A stretch of DNA of 7,936 nucleotides from DASSJT01 sp035691065 (GCA_035691065.1 DASSJT010000056.1:1-7936); one strand, 5' to 3'. Positions 1 to 5,562 are shown, counted from the stretch's first letter. Notes: generated by a model not told the origin, from the sequence alone. Numbers and translations: made by a program.

Positions 1-239
1 CGACGCTCTGGCGGACGACGGCGGCCGAGATCATCCTGGGGAGCGGCTTCCGCGCGGGTGCTGGTGACGACGTGACCATCGGCGGCTCCGTCGAGCAGCT
101 CGTGGACACGTTTGGCCGCTATGCCGCGGCGGGACTCGACGAGTTCATCGTGATGGACGGGAATCTCGGCCTCGACCCGGCGCGCTCGATCGAGCTGTTC
201 GACCTGATGGCCCACGACGTGTTCCCCCGCGTGGGCTGA
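1..239 (+). CDS. Luciferase-like monooxygenase, probably F420-dependent oxidoreductase (C-terminal part)
   Basis: Only the last 78 codons are inside the window; the 5' end lies to the left. Reading from base 3, the protein begins TLWRTTAAEIILGSGF and ends in DLMAHDVFPRVG before a TGA at 237-239. The stretch GGSVEQLVDTFGRYAAAGLDEFIVMDG, followed by a DPARSIELFDLMAHDVFP tail, is typical of the C-terminus of the bacterial luciferase-like (LLM) TIM-barrel family. There, a 'G(S/T)PEQV' helix precedes the strand carrying the last flavin contacts, and the protein ends in a helix with a VxP motif. In actinobacteria most such proteins use coenzyme F420, but the cofactor-binding N-terminal residues are outside the window, so F420 use is inference. 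The gene converges on guaB3, with 9 bp between the stop codons and no obvious terminator. The substrate cannot be told. Confidence 0.8.
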   Translation, partial: TLWRTTAAEIILGSGFRAGAGDDVTIGGSVEQLVDTFGRYAAAGLDEFIVMDGNLGLDPARSIELFDLMAHDVFPRVG

Positions 240-248
240 GCGCGGCGT

Positions 249-1373
249 CTAGCTGCTGCGCTGGTAGGGGGCGACCACGACCTCGACCCGCTGGAACTCC
301 TTGAGGTCGGAGTAACCCGTGGTGGCCATGGCGCGCCGCAGTGCGCCGATCAGGTTGGTCGTGCCGTCGGCGATCCGGCCGGGGCCGAACAGGATCTCCT
401 CCATCGCCGCGAGGCCACCGACCTCGACGCGCTCGCCACGCGGAAGCTCCTGGTGGTGGGCCTCCGGCCCCCAGTGGTATCCCCGGCCGGGCGCTTCGTT
501 GGCGCGCGCCAGGGCCGCCCCCAGCATGACCGCGTCGGCTCCGCAGGCGATCGCCTTGACGATGTCGCCGCTCGTGCCCACCCCGCCGTCGGCGATGACG
601 TGCACGTATCGTCCGCCCGACTCGTCGAGGTAGTCGCGGCGGGCGGCGGCGACGTCGGCGATGGCCGAGGCCATGGGCGCATGGATCCCCAGGGTCAGGC
701 GTGTGGTGTGGGCGGCACCGCCACCGAAGCCGACCAGGACGCCTGCCGCGCCCGTGCGCATCAAGTGCAGGGCCGCGGTGTAGGACGCAGCCCCACCGAC
801 GATGACCGGCACGTCGAGCTCATAGATGAACCGCTTGAGGTTGAGCGGCTCGGCGCGGCCGGAGACGTGCTCGGCCGAGACTGTGGTGCCCCGGATGACG
901 AAGAGGTCCACGCCCGCGTCGACCACCGACTTCCACAGCTGCTGGGTGCGCTGCGGTGTGAGGGCGCCGGCGACGGTGACCCCGGCCTCGCGCACCTCGC
1001 GGAGCCGGTCGGTGATCAGCTCGGGCTGGATCGGCGCGTCGTAGATCTCCTGCATCCGACGGGTGGCGAGGCCCGGGTCCAGGGTGGAGATCTCGGCCAG
1101 CAGCGGCGTGGGGTCCTCGTAGCGGGTCCAGAGCCCCTCGAGGTCGATGACCGGCAGCCCGCCGAGGCGACCGAGGGCGATGGCGGTCTGGGGCGACATG
1201 ACCGAGTCCATCGGCGCGGCGATCACGGGGATGTCGAAGTGGTAGGCGTCGATCTGCCAGGTAACCGACACCTCTTCGGGGTCCCTGGTGCGCCGGGAGG
1301 GCACGACGGCGATGTCGTCGAACGAGTACGCCCTGCGCCCGCGCTTGCCCCGGCCGATCTCGATCTCAGTCAC
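249..1373 (-). CDS. guaB3: GuaB3 family IMP dehydrogenase-related protein
   Basis: This 374-residue protein has the single (beta/alpha)8 barrel of the IMPDH/GMP reductase superfamily and no CBS pair. The barrel start FDDIAVVPSRRTRDP (18-32) and IAAPMDSVMSP (51-61) match the family. VIADGGVGTSGDIVKAIACGADAVMLG (259-285) is the typical IMP-phosphate-binding part. The loop that carries the catalytic Cys in true IMPDH (GPGSICTTR in the guaB product here) reads GFGGGAAHTTR (215-225), so His222 stands at the Cys position. No RY flap motif like that of GuaB is present. Mycobacterial GuaB3 homologues are reported to lack classical IMPDH activity, so the role is unclear and may be regulatory or scaffolding in purine metabolism (inference). 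The start codon is GTG (1371-1373) with no Shine-Dalgarno. A TAGCAT box lies exactly at -12 to -7, suggesting a leaderless transcript. It lies downstream of guaB on the same strand, separated from it by a protease gene. Confidence 0.93.
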   Translation of the reverse strand: MTEIEIGRGKRGRRAYSFDDIAVVPSRRTRDPEEVSVTWQIDAYHFDIPVIAAPMDSVMSPQTAIALGRLGGLPVIDLEGLWTRYEDPTPLLAEISTLDPGLATRRMQEIYDAPIQPELITDRLREVREAGVTVAGALTPQRTQQLWKSVVDAGVDLFVIRGTTVSAEHVSGRAEPLNLKRFIYELDVPVIVGGAASYTAALHLMRTGAAGVLVGFGGGAAHTTRLTLGIHAPMASAIADVAAARRDYLDESGGRYVHVIADGGVGTSGDIVKAIACGADAVMLGAALARANEAPGRGYHWGPEAHHQELPRGERVEVGGLAAMEEILFGPGRIADGTTNLIGALRRAMATTGYSDLKEFQRVEVVVAPYQRSS

Positions 1374-1379
1374 CCGGCG

Positions 1380-1385
1380 ATGCTA
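1380..1385 (-). promoter_or_regulatory. -10 box TAGCAT of guaB3, implying a leaderless transcript
   Basis: On the minus strand TAGCAT occupies -12 to -7 relative to the G of the guaB3 GTG start. It fits the actinobacterial TANNNT -10 consensus. A transcript starting at the normal distance would begin at the start codon itself. No Shine-Dalgarno is present in the intervening GCCGG-rich bases, which agrees with this. Inferred from sequence only. Confidence 0.55.
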
Positions 1386-1410
1386 TCGGGCTGTCCGCCA
1401 TCATCCATTC

Positions 1411-1438
1411 CGCGCCCGGGAGCCCGGGCGCGCCCGGG
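1411..1438. repeat. Overlapping CCCGGG palindromes upstream of guaB3
   Basis: Three CCCGGG cores lie at 1415-1420, 1423-1428 and 1433-1438. Bases 1411-1432 form a perfect 10-bp inverted repeat (CGCGCCCGGG / CCCGGGCGCG) around an AG core. Bases 1423-1438 form a perfect 16-bp palindrome. They lie between the protease stop (1501) and the guaB3 start (1373), 38 bp or more upstream of the GTG. They could be a GC-rich terminator for the protease transcript, although no T-run follows on the minus strand. They could also be a regulator site for guaB3. The rest of the 127-bp gap holds nothing I recognise. Confidence 0.5.
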
Positions 1439-1500
1439 TACGCCAGGACCGTAGGAACTTCTCCATAGGCATCAAGACGCACGGGCTCGGATGACTCCGG

Positions 1501-2868
1501 CTAGTTGGCGACGGCGTCCGCCGCGCTGACCAGCCCGTGGCCGAAGAACGACGTCCAGCCGTCCGAGCCTTCTCGGCAGGTCAGCCGCTCATCGGTCTCG
1601 CCGAGGGGCTGCCAGTCGTCAGGGCAGGCCATGGGCGTGGCCGTCCGCTCGACTGCAGCTTTGACCGCCGCGGGGCCCCATCCGGGATTGCGCTCTTTGA
1701 CGAGAGCAGCCACACCGGCAGCATGTGGTGCGGCCATGGACGTGCCGTTCAGGTAGGCATACGTCGCGCCATGGTCCGTGACCGTGATGCCGGGGAACAG
1801 GCCACTCAGCGCGTCGAAACCTTTCCAGATGTCGCTGTCCGGCGGCACGGCACCGAGGATCGCGTCCTGGACGGTGCCGGTGGCGGCGAAGTAGTCGCCT
1901 CCCGGGGCAGCGGCGTCGCCCCCGACGTTGGAGTAGCTTGCAACGTCCATCGTGTACCCGGGATAGCCCACTGGGCCGGTCGCAGACACGTTCAGCACGC
2001 CGGGCAGCTCCGCCGGCAGCACCCGGCACTGGTTGTGGACCGCCCGCTCCAGCGGGGTGTCGTCCGGCCCGTCCGGGCTGATGACGTCGCTGGTGAGATG
2101 GCCGAGGTCGTCGGACTCGTTGCCGTTGGCACTCACGATCAGCACGCCCCGCTGCTGCGCATACCGGGCAGCCGACGCGATCTCCTCGGCCATCGCGCGT
2201 TGGGCGGCATCGTTGCCGCAGAAGTAGAGGTACGGGTCGGCGAAGAGGCTCAGGTTGACCACGTCGAGGTGCAGGTCGCCCGCCGCGCGTAGCGCCTGCG
2301 CGACCGCGTAGCCGAAGCAGTACCCCGAGCCGGTGCAGACCTTGAGCGACACGATCGTGGCGTTGGGGGCAACGCCGGCGATACCCACGCCATTGACAGG
2401 CGCGGCGATCTCGGAGGCGACATGGGTGCCATGGCCGTTGCGGTCGTAGACGGCCGCCTTGTCGGCGCAGTCGCCGTTGCCCGCCTCCGAGGCAGGTGCC
2501 AGCCCCGCGGCAATAGCCGGGTCGTCGGAGCGCACGAAGGAGCACGAGTCGACGAGGTCGACGTTGCCCGCGACGTCGGGATGGCTCGCGTCGATACCGG
2601 TGTCGAGCACCCCTACCCGCACGCCCGAACCGTCCGCCCGGGAGCGCGTCGCGTCATCGGCCCCGATCACAGCCATGTCCCACTGGCATCCGGCCAGGGG
2701 CTCGCTGCTGGGCGTCTCGAAGACGCCGCTCCACAGGCTCTCGCAGAGTGGCGCCAGCTCCGAGGACGGCACCCCGCGACTGCCGGCGCCCACGGCGCCG
2801 GCAGGGCCCAGGGATGCCGCCACGGCCACTATTACGGCGAGGACGACGCGGCGTCGGGCACTGCGCAT
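1501..2868 (-). CDS. Secreted subtilisin-like serine protease (peptidase family S8)
   Basis: This 455-residue protein is an exported endopeptidase of the subtilisin (S8) clan. Residues 1-28 are a Sec-type signal peptide: RRR at 5-7, a hydrophobic core around 8-20, and a likely cleavage after VGA (26-28). The catalytic Asp is D89 in VGVLDTGID, the His is H146 in NGHGTHVA, the oxyanion Asn is N250 in SANGNES, and the nucleophile is S377 in GTSMAAPHAAG. The catalytic set is therefore complete. Ten Cys residues (42, 61, 109, 134, 178, 184, 217, 281, 415, 431) suggest disulfides outside the cell. There is no C-terminal membrane helix or LPXTG motif, so it should be released. There is no long I9-type propeptide; only about 50 residues separate the signal from the domain. 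The ATG has a good GGAGGTG (2874-2880) 5 bases upstream. It sits between guaB and guaB3 with gaps of 126 and 127 bp and has no evident link to purine synthesis. The substrate is unknown. Confidence 0.95.
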   Translation of the reverse strand: MRSARRRVVLAVIVAVAASLGPAGAVGAGSRGVPSSELAPLCESLWSGVFETPSSEPLAGCQWDMAVIGADDATRSRADGSGVRVGVLDTGIDASHPDVAGNVDLVDSCSFVRSDDPAIAAGLAPASEAGNGDCADKAAVYDRNGHGTHVASEIAAPVNGVGIAGVAPNATIVSLKVCTGSGYCFGYAVAQALRAAGDLHLDVVNLSLFADPYLYFCGNDAAQRAMAEEIASAARYAQQRGVLIVSANGNESDDLGHLTSDVISPDGPDDTPLERAVHNQCRVLPAELPGVLNVSATGPVGYPGYTMDVASYSNVGGDAAAPGGDYFAATGTVQDAILGAVPPDSDIWKGFDALSGLFPGITVTDHGATYAYLNGTSMAAPHAAGVAALVKERNPGWGPAAVKAAVERTATPMACPDDWQPLGETDERLTCREGSDGWTSFFGHGLVSAADAVAN

Positions 2869-2873
2869 GACGG

Positions 2874-2880
2874 CACCTCC
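2874..2880 (-). promoter_or_regulatory. Ribosome-binding site GGAGGTG of the S8 protease
   Basis: GGAGGTG on the minus strand lies 5 bases before the ATG at 2866-2868 and fixes this start. The 114 bp further upstream, up to the guaB stop, hold a TACGCT (2952 to 2947) that fits TANNNT but has no convincing -35. Whether the protease has its own promoter or is read through from guaB is not decided by the sequence. Confidence 0.75.
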
Positions 2881-2994
2881 GGGGGGGCTCCGGGGCTTGG
2901 GGCAGCTCGGCGGCGGTCAGCCGAACAGCACCCAAGTCCGCGATCGAGCGTACGCCGGCCACCCGGCATACGGCCCGGCCTCGGCGGAAACCCG

Positions 2995-4596
2995 TCAGCG
3001 TCCGCCGTAGTTGGGTGCCTCGACCGTCATCTGGATGTCGTGGGGGTGGCTCTCCTTCAGCCCCGCCGGGGTGATGCGCACGAACCGGCCGCGGGCCTTC
3101 AGCTCAGGCACGGTGCGCGCGCCGACGTAGAACATCGACTGGTGCAGCCCGCCGACGAGCTGGTGGACCACCGCGCCGAGCGGACCGCGGTAGAGGACCT
3201 GGCCCTCGATGCCCTCGGGGACGATCTTGTCGTCGCTCTCGACATCGGCCTGGAAGTAGCGGTCCTTGGAGTAGGACTTCTTGCCCCGAGAGGACATGGC
3301 CCCCAGCGAGCCCATGCCGCGGTAGGACTTGTACTGCTTGCCGTTGACGAAGATCAGGTCCCCGGGGCTCTCCTCGCAGCCGGCCAGCAGCGAGCCAAGC
3401 ATCACCGTGTCGGCGCCGGCGACGAGCGCCTTGGCGATATCGCCCGAGTACTGCAGCCCGCCATCGCCGATGATCGGAACCCCCGTCCCGCGGGTCGCCA
3501 GGGAGGCGTCGTGGATCGCCGTCACCTGGGGCACGCCCACGCCGGCGACCACGCGGGTGGTGCAGATCGAGCCAGGCCCGACCCCCACCTTGACGGCGTC
3601 GACGCCCGCCTCGACGAGCGCCTGCGCGCCCTCGCGGGTGGCCACGTTGCCCCCGATGATCTGCACGCCCCCGGTGGCCGAGTCGGCCTTGAGCCCCCGC
3701 ACCATGTCGAGCAGGAGCCGAGCGTGGCCGTGGGCGGTGTCGACCACGAGCACGTCCACCCCCGCCTCGACAAGCGTGGTGGCCCGCTCCCAGGCCTCCC
3801 CGAAGTAGCCCACCGCTGCCCCGACCATCAGCCGGCCCTGGGCATCCTTGCTGGCGTTGGGGAACTGCTCCGACTTCACGAAGTCCTTGACCGTGATGAG
3901 GCCGCCCAGGCGGCCCTCGTCGTCGATCAGCGGCAGGCGCTCTCGCTTGTGCTGCCGCAGCAGCGCAGTCGCCTCCTCGCGGCTGATGCCCAGCCGTCCG
4001 GTGACCAGCGGCATCGGCGTCATCATGTCGCGCACGAGGGTCGTGGCCCACTCCGCCACCGGGGTGAAGCGCAGGTCGCGGTTGGTGATGATGCCGAGCA
4101 GTCGGTTGTCGGCGTCGACGACCGGCAGGCCGGAGACGCGGTACTCGCCGCAGCGGCGGTCGAGGTCCTCGAGGGTCGCGTCGGGCCCGATGGTGATCGG
4201 GTTGGTGATCATGCCGGTCTGGGTCCGCTTCACGAGGTCGACCTGGTAGGCCTGGTCCTCGATCGAGAGGTTGCGGTGGAGGACCCCGAGGCCGCCCTGG
4301 CGCGCCATGGCGATGGCCATCCGCGACTCGGTGACCGTGTCCATCGCGCTGGAGACCAGCGGGATGCGCAGCGAGATCTCGCGGGTCAGCCGGGCGGTCG
4401 TGTCGACCTCGCTCGGGATGACGTCGGTCTCCCCCGGCAGGAGGAGGACGTCGTCGTAGGTCAGGCCGAGCTTGGCGAAGGGACTGGGCTCGGCGTGGAC
4501 CGCCGGGATTGCGTCAGCGGCTGCGTCAGGGGAGGTGGCCGGAGGGAGGTCGGTGTCGGGCAGGGCCTGCTGTCGCGCGTCCACACCAAGGCTCAT
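2995..4596 (-). CDS. guaB: Inosine-5'-monophosphate dehydrogenase (IMPDH)
   Basis: IMPDH oxidises IMP to XMP with NAD+, the committed and rate-limiting step of guanine nucleotide synthesis, in the cytoplasm, usually as a tetramer or octamer. The 533-residue protein has every hallmark. The barrel begins GLTYDDVLLLPGETDV (44-59), followed by SSAMDTVTE (82-90). A CBS pair (Bateman module) spans about 127-245, with VSGLPVVD (154-161) and ERLPLIDD (219-226). The NAD/IMP segment is DTAHGHARLLLD (286-297). The catalytic loop is GPGSICTTR with C345, the IMP-phosphate segment is IIGDGGLQYSGDIAKAL (375-391), and the mobile flap has R446-Y447. An N-terminal extension of about 37 residues before the barrel is common in actinobacterial forms. 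The ATG at 4594-4596 has only a weak GGGTGA next to it, but a TAAACT box at -12 to -7, so the mRNA is probably leaderless. There are no other in-frame ATG codons before residue 85. Confidence 0.98.
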   Translation of the reverse strand: MSLGVDARQQALPDTDLPPATSPDAAADAIPAVHAEPSPFAKLGLTYDDVLLLPGETDVIPSEVDTTARLTREISLRIPLVSSAMDTVTESRMAIAMARQGGLGVLHRNLSIEDQAYQVDLVKRTQTGMITNPITIGPDATLEDLDRRCGEYRVSGLPVVDADNRLLGIITNRDLRFTPVAEWATTLVRDMMTPMPLVTGRLGISREEATALLRQHKRERLPLIDDEGRLGGLITVKDFVKSEQFPNASKDAQGRLMVGAAVGYFGEAWERATTLVEAGVDVLVVDTAHGHARLLLDMVRGLKADSATGGVQIIGGNVATREGAQALVEAGVDAVKVGVGPGSICTTRVVAGVGVPQVTAIHDASLATRGTGVPIIGDGGLQYSGDIAKALVAGADTVMLGSLLAGCEESPGDLIFVNGKQYKSYRGMGSLGAMSSRGKKSYSKDRYFQADVESDDKIVPEGIEGQVLYRGPLGAVVHQLVGGLHQSMFYVGARTVPELKARGRFVRITPAGLKESHPHDIQMTVEAPNYGGR

Positions 4597-4602
4597 TCAC
4601 CC

Positions 4603-4608
4603 AGTTTA
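4603..4608 (-). promoter_or_regulatory. -10 box TAAACT of guaB, implying a leaderless transcript
   Basis: On the minus strand TAAACT sits exactly at -12 to -7 from the A of the guaB ATG and matches TANNNT. Transcription at the usual distance would start on the ATG. The local TTTAG-rich patch stands out from GC-rich surroundings. This is one of three such start-proximal boxes in the window. Confidence 0.55.
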
Positions 4609-4689
4609 GTTCAGCCTCTGCCCACCCTCCTGGACGGCCTCCCGACGCCCTGCGGCGGCCTCGCGATGCACTCCGGCGGCCTCTCCGAA

Positions 4690-4781
4690 GGGCCTCTGCC
4701 ACCCGCCCCAAAGGACCTCTGCCAGCCGCCCCAAAGGACCTCTGCCAGCCGCCCCGAAGGGCCTCTGCCACCCGCCCCGAA
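4690..4781. repeat. Four 23-bp tandem repeats in the guaB-whiB intergenic region
   Basis: Four head-to-tail 23-bp units occupy 4690-4712, 4713-4735, 4736-4758 and 4759-4781. Each reads GGRCCTCTGCCA, then CC or GC, then CGCCCC, then RAA. Units 1 and 4 share the GGG start and ACC; units 2 and 3 share the GGA start and AGC. Units 1 and 2 end AAA; units 3 and 4 end GAA. A degraded fifth unit starts at 4782, and related GGCCTC segments extend left to about 4640. The length is not a multiple of three, and no gene model spans the units. The minus strand is G-rich (GGGGCGGG...GG...GG). Possible roles are a protein-binding array, a structured leader of a distal guaB transcript, or a slippage-derived minisatellite. 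None is shown by the sequence. Confidence 0.9.
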
Positions 4782-4819
4782 GGACCTCAACCGGCCTCTC
4801 CGGAGTTGGTGATTCCTTG

Positions 4820-4847
4820 AACATATCTTGACTTGGCGCCTTCCCAA
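4820..4847 (-). promoter_or_regulatory. Candidate distal guaB promoter (TTGGGA-N16-TATGTT)
   Basis: In the AT-rich patch right of the repeats, the minus strand reads TTGGGA (4847 to 4842), 16 bases, then TATGTT (4825 to 4820). Each hexamer matches four of six bases of the vegetative consensus, and the -10 fits TANNNT. A start near 4814 would place all the 23-bp repeats in a leader of about 217 nt before guaB. This is weak evidence from motif matches only. The rest of the 352-bp gap (4597-4948) holds the repeats, a possible whiB -10 (TAGCGT, 4866-4871, +) and an inverted repeat at 4905-4923. Confidence 0.3.
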
Positions 4848-4904
4848 CCCCTCCGAATCCGCCGGTAGCGTCGCTGACACGCGGCACGGATTCCGGGCCG
4901 CCAT

Positions 4905-4923
4905 CCGCGGGTAATCCCCGCGG
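4905..4923. repeat. Inverted repeat upstream of the whiB-like gene
   Basis: CCGCGGG (4905-4911) and CCCGCGG (4917-4923) form a perfect 7-bp inverted repeat around TAATC. It ends 12 bases before the whiB Shine-Dalgarno. If transcription starts after the TAGCGT at 4866-4871, it would fold as a hairpin in the leader; otherwise it could be an operator. The function is not known. Confidence 0.45.
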
Positions 4924-4935
4924 AGTACTCGATGT

Positions 4936-4945
4936 GGAGGAGGGG
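4936..4945 (+). promoter_or_regulatory. Strong ribosome-binding site that decides the whiB start
   Basis: GGAGGAGGGG lies 3 bases before ATG 4949-4951. An upstream in-frame GTG at 4934 overlaps this purine run and has no such signal of its own. The ATG is therefore preferred, and the resulting N-terminus (MAEITRLPGP) matches the length of WhiB3 proteins. Confidence 0.75.
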
Positions 4946-4948
4946 ACG

Positions 4949-5245
4949 ATGGCTGAGATCACGCGACTCCCGGGACCGGTTGCCGACCTGTGGGACTGGC
5001 AGCTCGAGGGCTCCTGCCGCAGGGTCAGCCCGGACATGTTTTTCCACCCCGAGGGAGAGCGTGGCTCAGCCCGCCGCTCGCGAGACACCGCCGCCAAGGA
5101 GGTCTGTCTCGGATGCCCCGTCCTGCGTGAGTGCCGCGAGCACGCGCTGCGCGTCCGCGAGCCGTACGGCGTGTGGGGCGGCATGACCGAGGACGACCGC
5201 GAGGCCTACTACGCCGGCCGCAGCGCCGTCGCCACCGCGAGCTGA
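4949..5245 (+). CDS. whiB3: WhiB-family transcriptional regulator, WhiB3/WhiD type
   Basis: The 98-residue protein has the four conserved iron-sulfur ligands C23, C53, C56 and C62 (C...CxxCx5C) and the G(V/I)WGG turn at 74-78 that packs against the sigma factor. LPGP..DLWDWQL at the start, MFFHPEGERGSAR in the middle and REPYGVWGGMTEDDRE near the end closely resemble mycobacterial WhiB3 and its Streptomyces orthologue WhiD, from memory of those sequences. WhiB proteins bind a [4Fe-4S] cluster and region 4 of the principal sigma factor. WhiB3 in mycobacteria responds to redox state and NO, and WhiD is needed for late sporulation in Streptomyces. Which role applies here cannot be read from the sequence. 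The usual basic C-terminal DNA-binding tail is short (YYAGRSAVATAS). The gene diverges from guaB across the repeat-bearing intergenic region. WhiB3 also lies near guaB in mycobacteria. Confidence 0.93.
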   Translation: MAEITRLPGPVADLWDWQLEGSCRRVSPDMFFHPEGERGSARRSRDTAAKEVCLGCPVLRECREHALRVREPYGVWGGMTEDDREAYYAGRSAVATAS

Positions 5246-5262
5246 CCGCTGACGCAAGCTTC

Positions 5263-5297
5263 GGGGCCGCCGCCACCGCGCCCCCGGCGGCGGCCCC
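5263..5297 (+). terminator. 12-bp GC hairpin after the whiB-like gene
   Basis: GGGGCCGCCGCC (5263-5274) pairs perfectly with GGCGGCGGCCCC (5286-5297) across an 11-base loop. It starts 17 bp after the whiB stop and ends 4 bp before the -10 box of the next gene. There is no T-run, as is frequent for actinobacterial hairpin terminators. It may insulate the S4 gene from whiB read-through. Confidence 0.55.
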
Positions 5298-5301
5298 CAC
5301 C

Positions 5302-5307
5302 TATGGT
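5302..5307 (+). promoter_or_regulatory. -10 box TATGGT of the S4-protein gene, implying a leaderless transcript
   Basis: TATGGT occupies -12 to -7 relative to the G of the GTG start at 5314. It matches TANNNT and would place the transcription start on the start codon. The intervening bases (TGGGGC) do not make a normally spaced Shine-Dalgarno. This supports GTG 5314 as the true start. Confidence 0.55.
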
Positions 5308-5313
5308 TGGGGC

Positions 5314-5562
5314 GTGAGTTCCCCCCACGAGAGTTCCCCTGCGGAGCCGATCGAGGTTCCCATCCGGGATGAGTCCATCCGCCTGGGCCAGCTGCTGAAG
5401 CTGGCCGGTGTCGTCGAGGACGGCACGATGGCGCGCATGGTGATCGAGAACGGCGAGGTCACCGTCGAGGGCAAGATCGAGGGGCGGCGCGGCCGCCAGA
5501 TCCGCCCCGGGATGACGGTGGCGTATGCCGGCCGGCTGGTTCGTGTGACCGCCGGCGGCTGA
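5314..5562 (+). CDS. Small S4-domain RNA-binding protein
   Basis: The 82-residue protein is almost entirely one S4 domain, the RNA-binding fold found in ribosomal protein S4, pseudouridine synthases and tyrosyl-tRNA synthetase. ESIRLGQLLKLAGVVEDGTMARMVIENGEVTVEGKIEGRRGRQIRPGMTVAYAGRLVRV (20-78) shows the two helices, the 'I..G.V.V.G..E.R.GR.I..G' strand-turn block and the closing strand. It resembles the stand-alone YbcJ-type S4 proteins (COG2501), which probably bind structured RNA or the ribosome; the precise target is not known. The N-terminal 19 residues are Ser/Pro/Glu-rich and probably disordered. The GTG start is chosen because translation upstream in this frame loses family resemblance and because TATGGT lies at -12 to -7. 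It converges on the reductase gene with 36 bp between stops. Confidence 0.88.
   Translation: MSSPHESSPAEPIEVPIRDESIRLGQLLKLAGVVEDGTMARMVIENGEVTVEGKIEGRRGRQIRPGMTVAYAGRLVRVTAGG

Noticed and set aside
453..1454. Open frame on the plus strand opposite guaB3
   Set aside because: It is the complement of guaB3. The product is low-complexity and Arg/Gly/Asp/His-rich, with no ribosome-binding site.
2881..2994. Terminator or promoter between guaB and the protease
   Set aside because: There are several GC-rich partial inverted repeats and a lone TACGCT, but no stem longer than about 6 bp with a reasonable loop and no -35. The evidence is too weak for a separate feature.
4690..4781. Possible CRISPR array or coding repeats from the 23-bp units
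   Set aside because: The units are contiguous with no unique spacers, and no cas gene is nearby. The 23-bp period is not a multiple of three, and neither strand offers a frame with a ribosome-binding site and sensible composition. It is kept as a tandem repeat only.
2422..4812. A very long open frame on the plus strand antisense to guaB and the protease start
   Set aside because: It is antisense to well-recognised genes. Its translation is dominated by Arg, Ala, Gly, His and Asp with no domain, which is the usual mirror of high-GC codon bias.
4817..4833. Plus-strand -35-like hexamers TTGAAC and TTGACT as a whiB promoter
   Set aside because: No TANNNT lies 16-19 bp downstream of either. The nearest, TAGCGT at 4866, is too far away.
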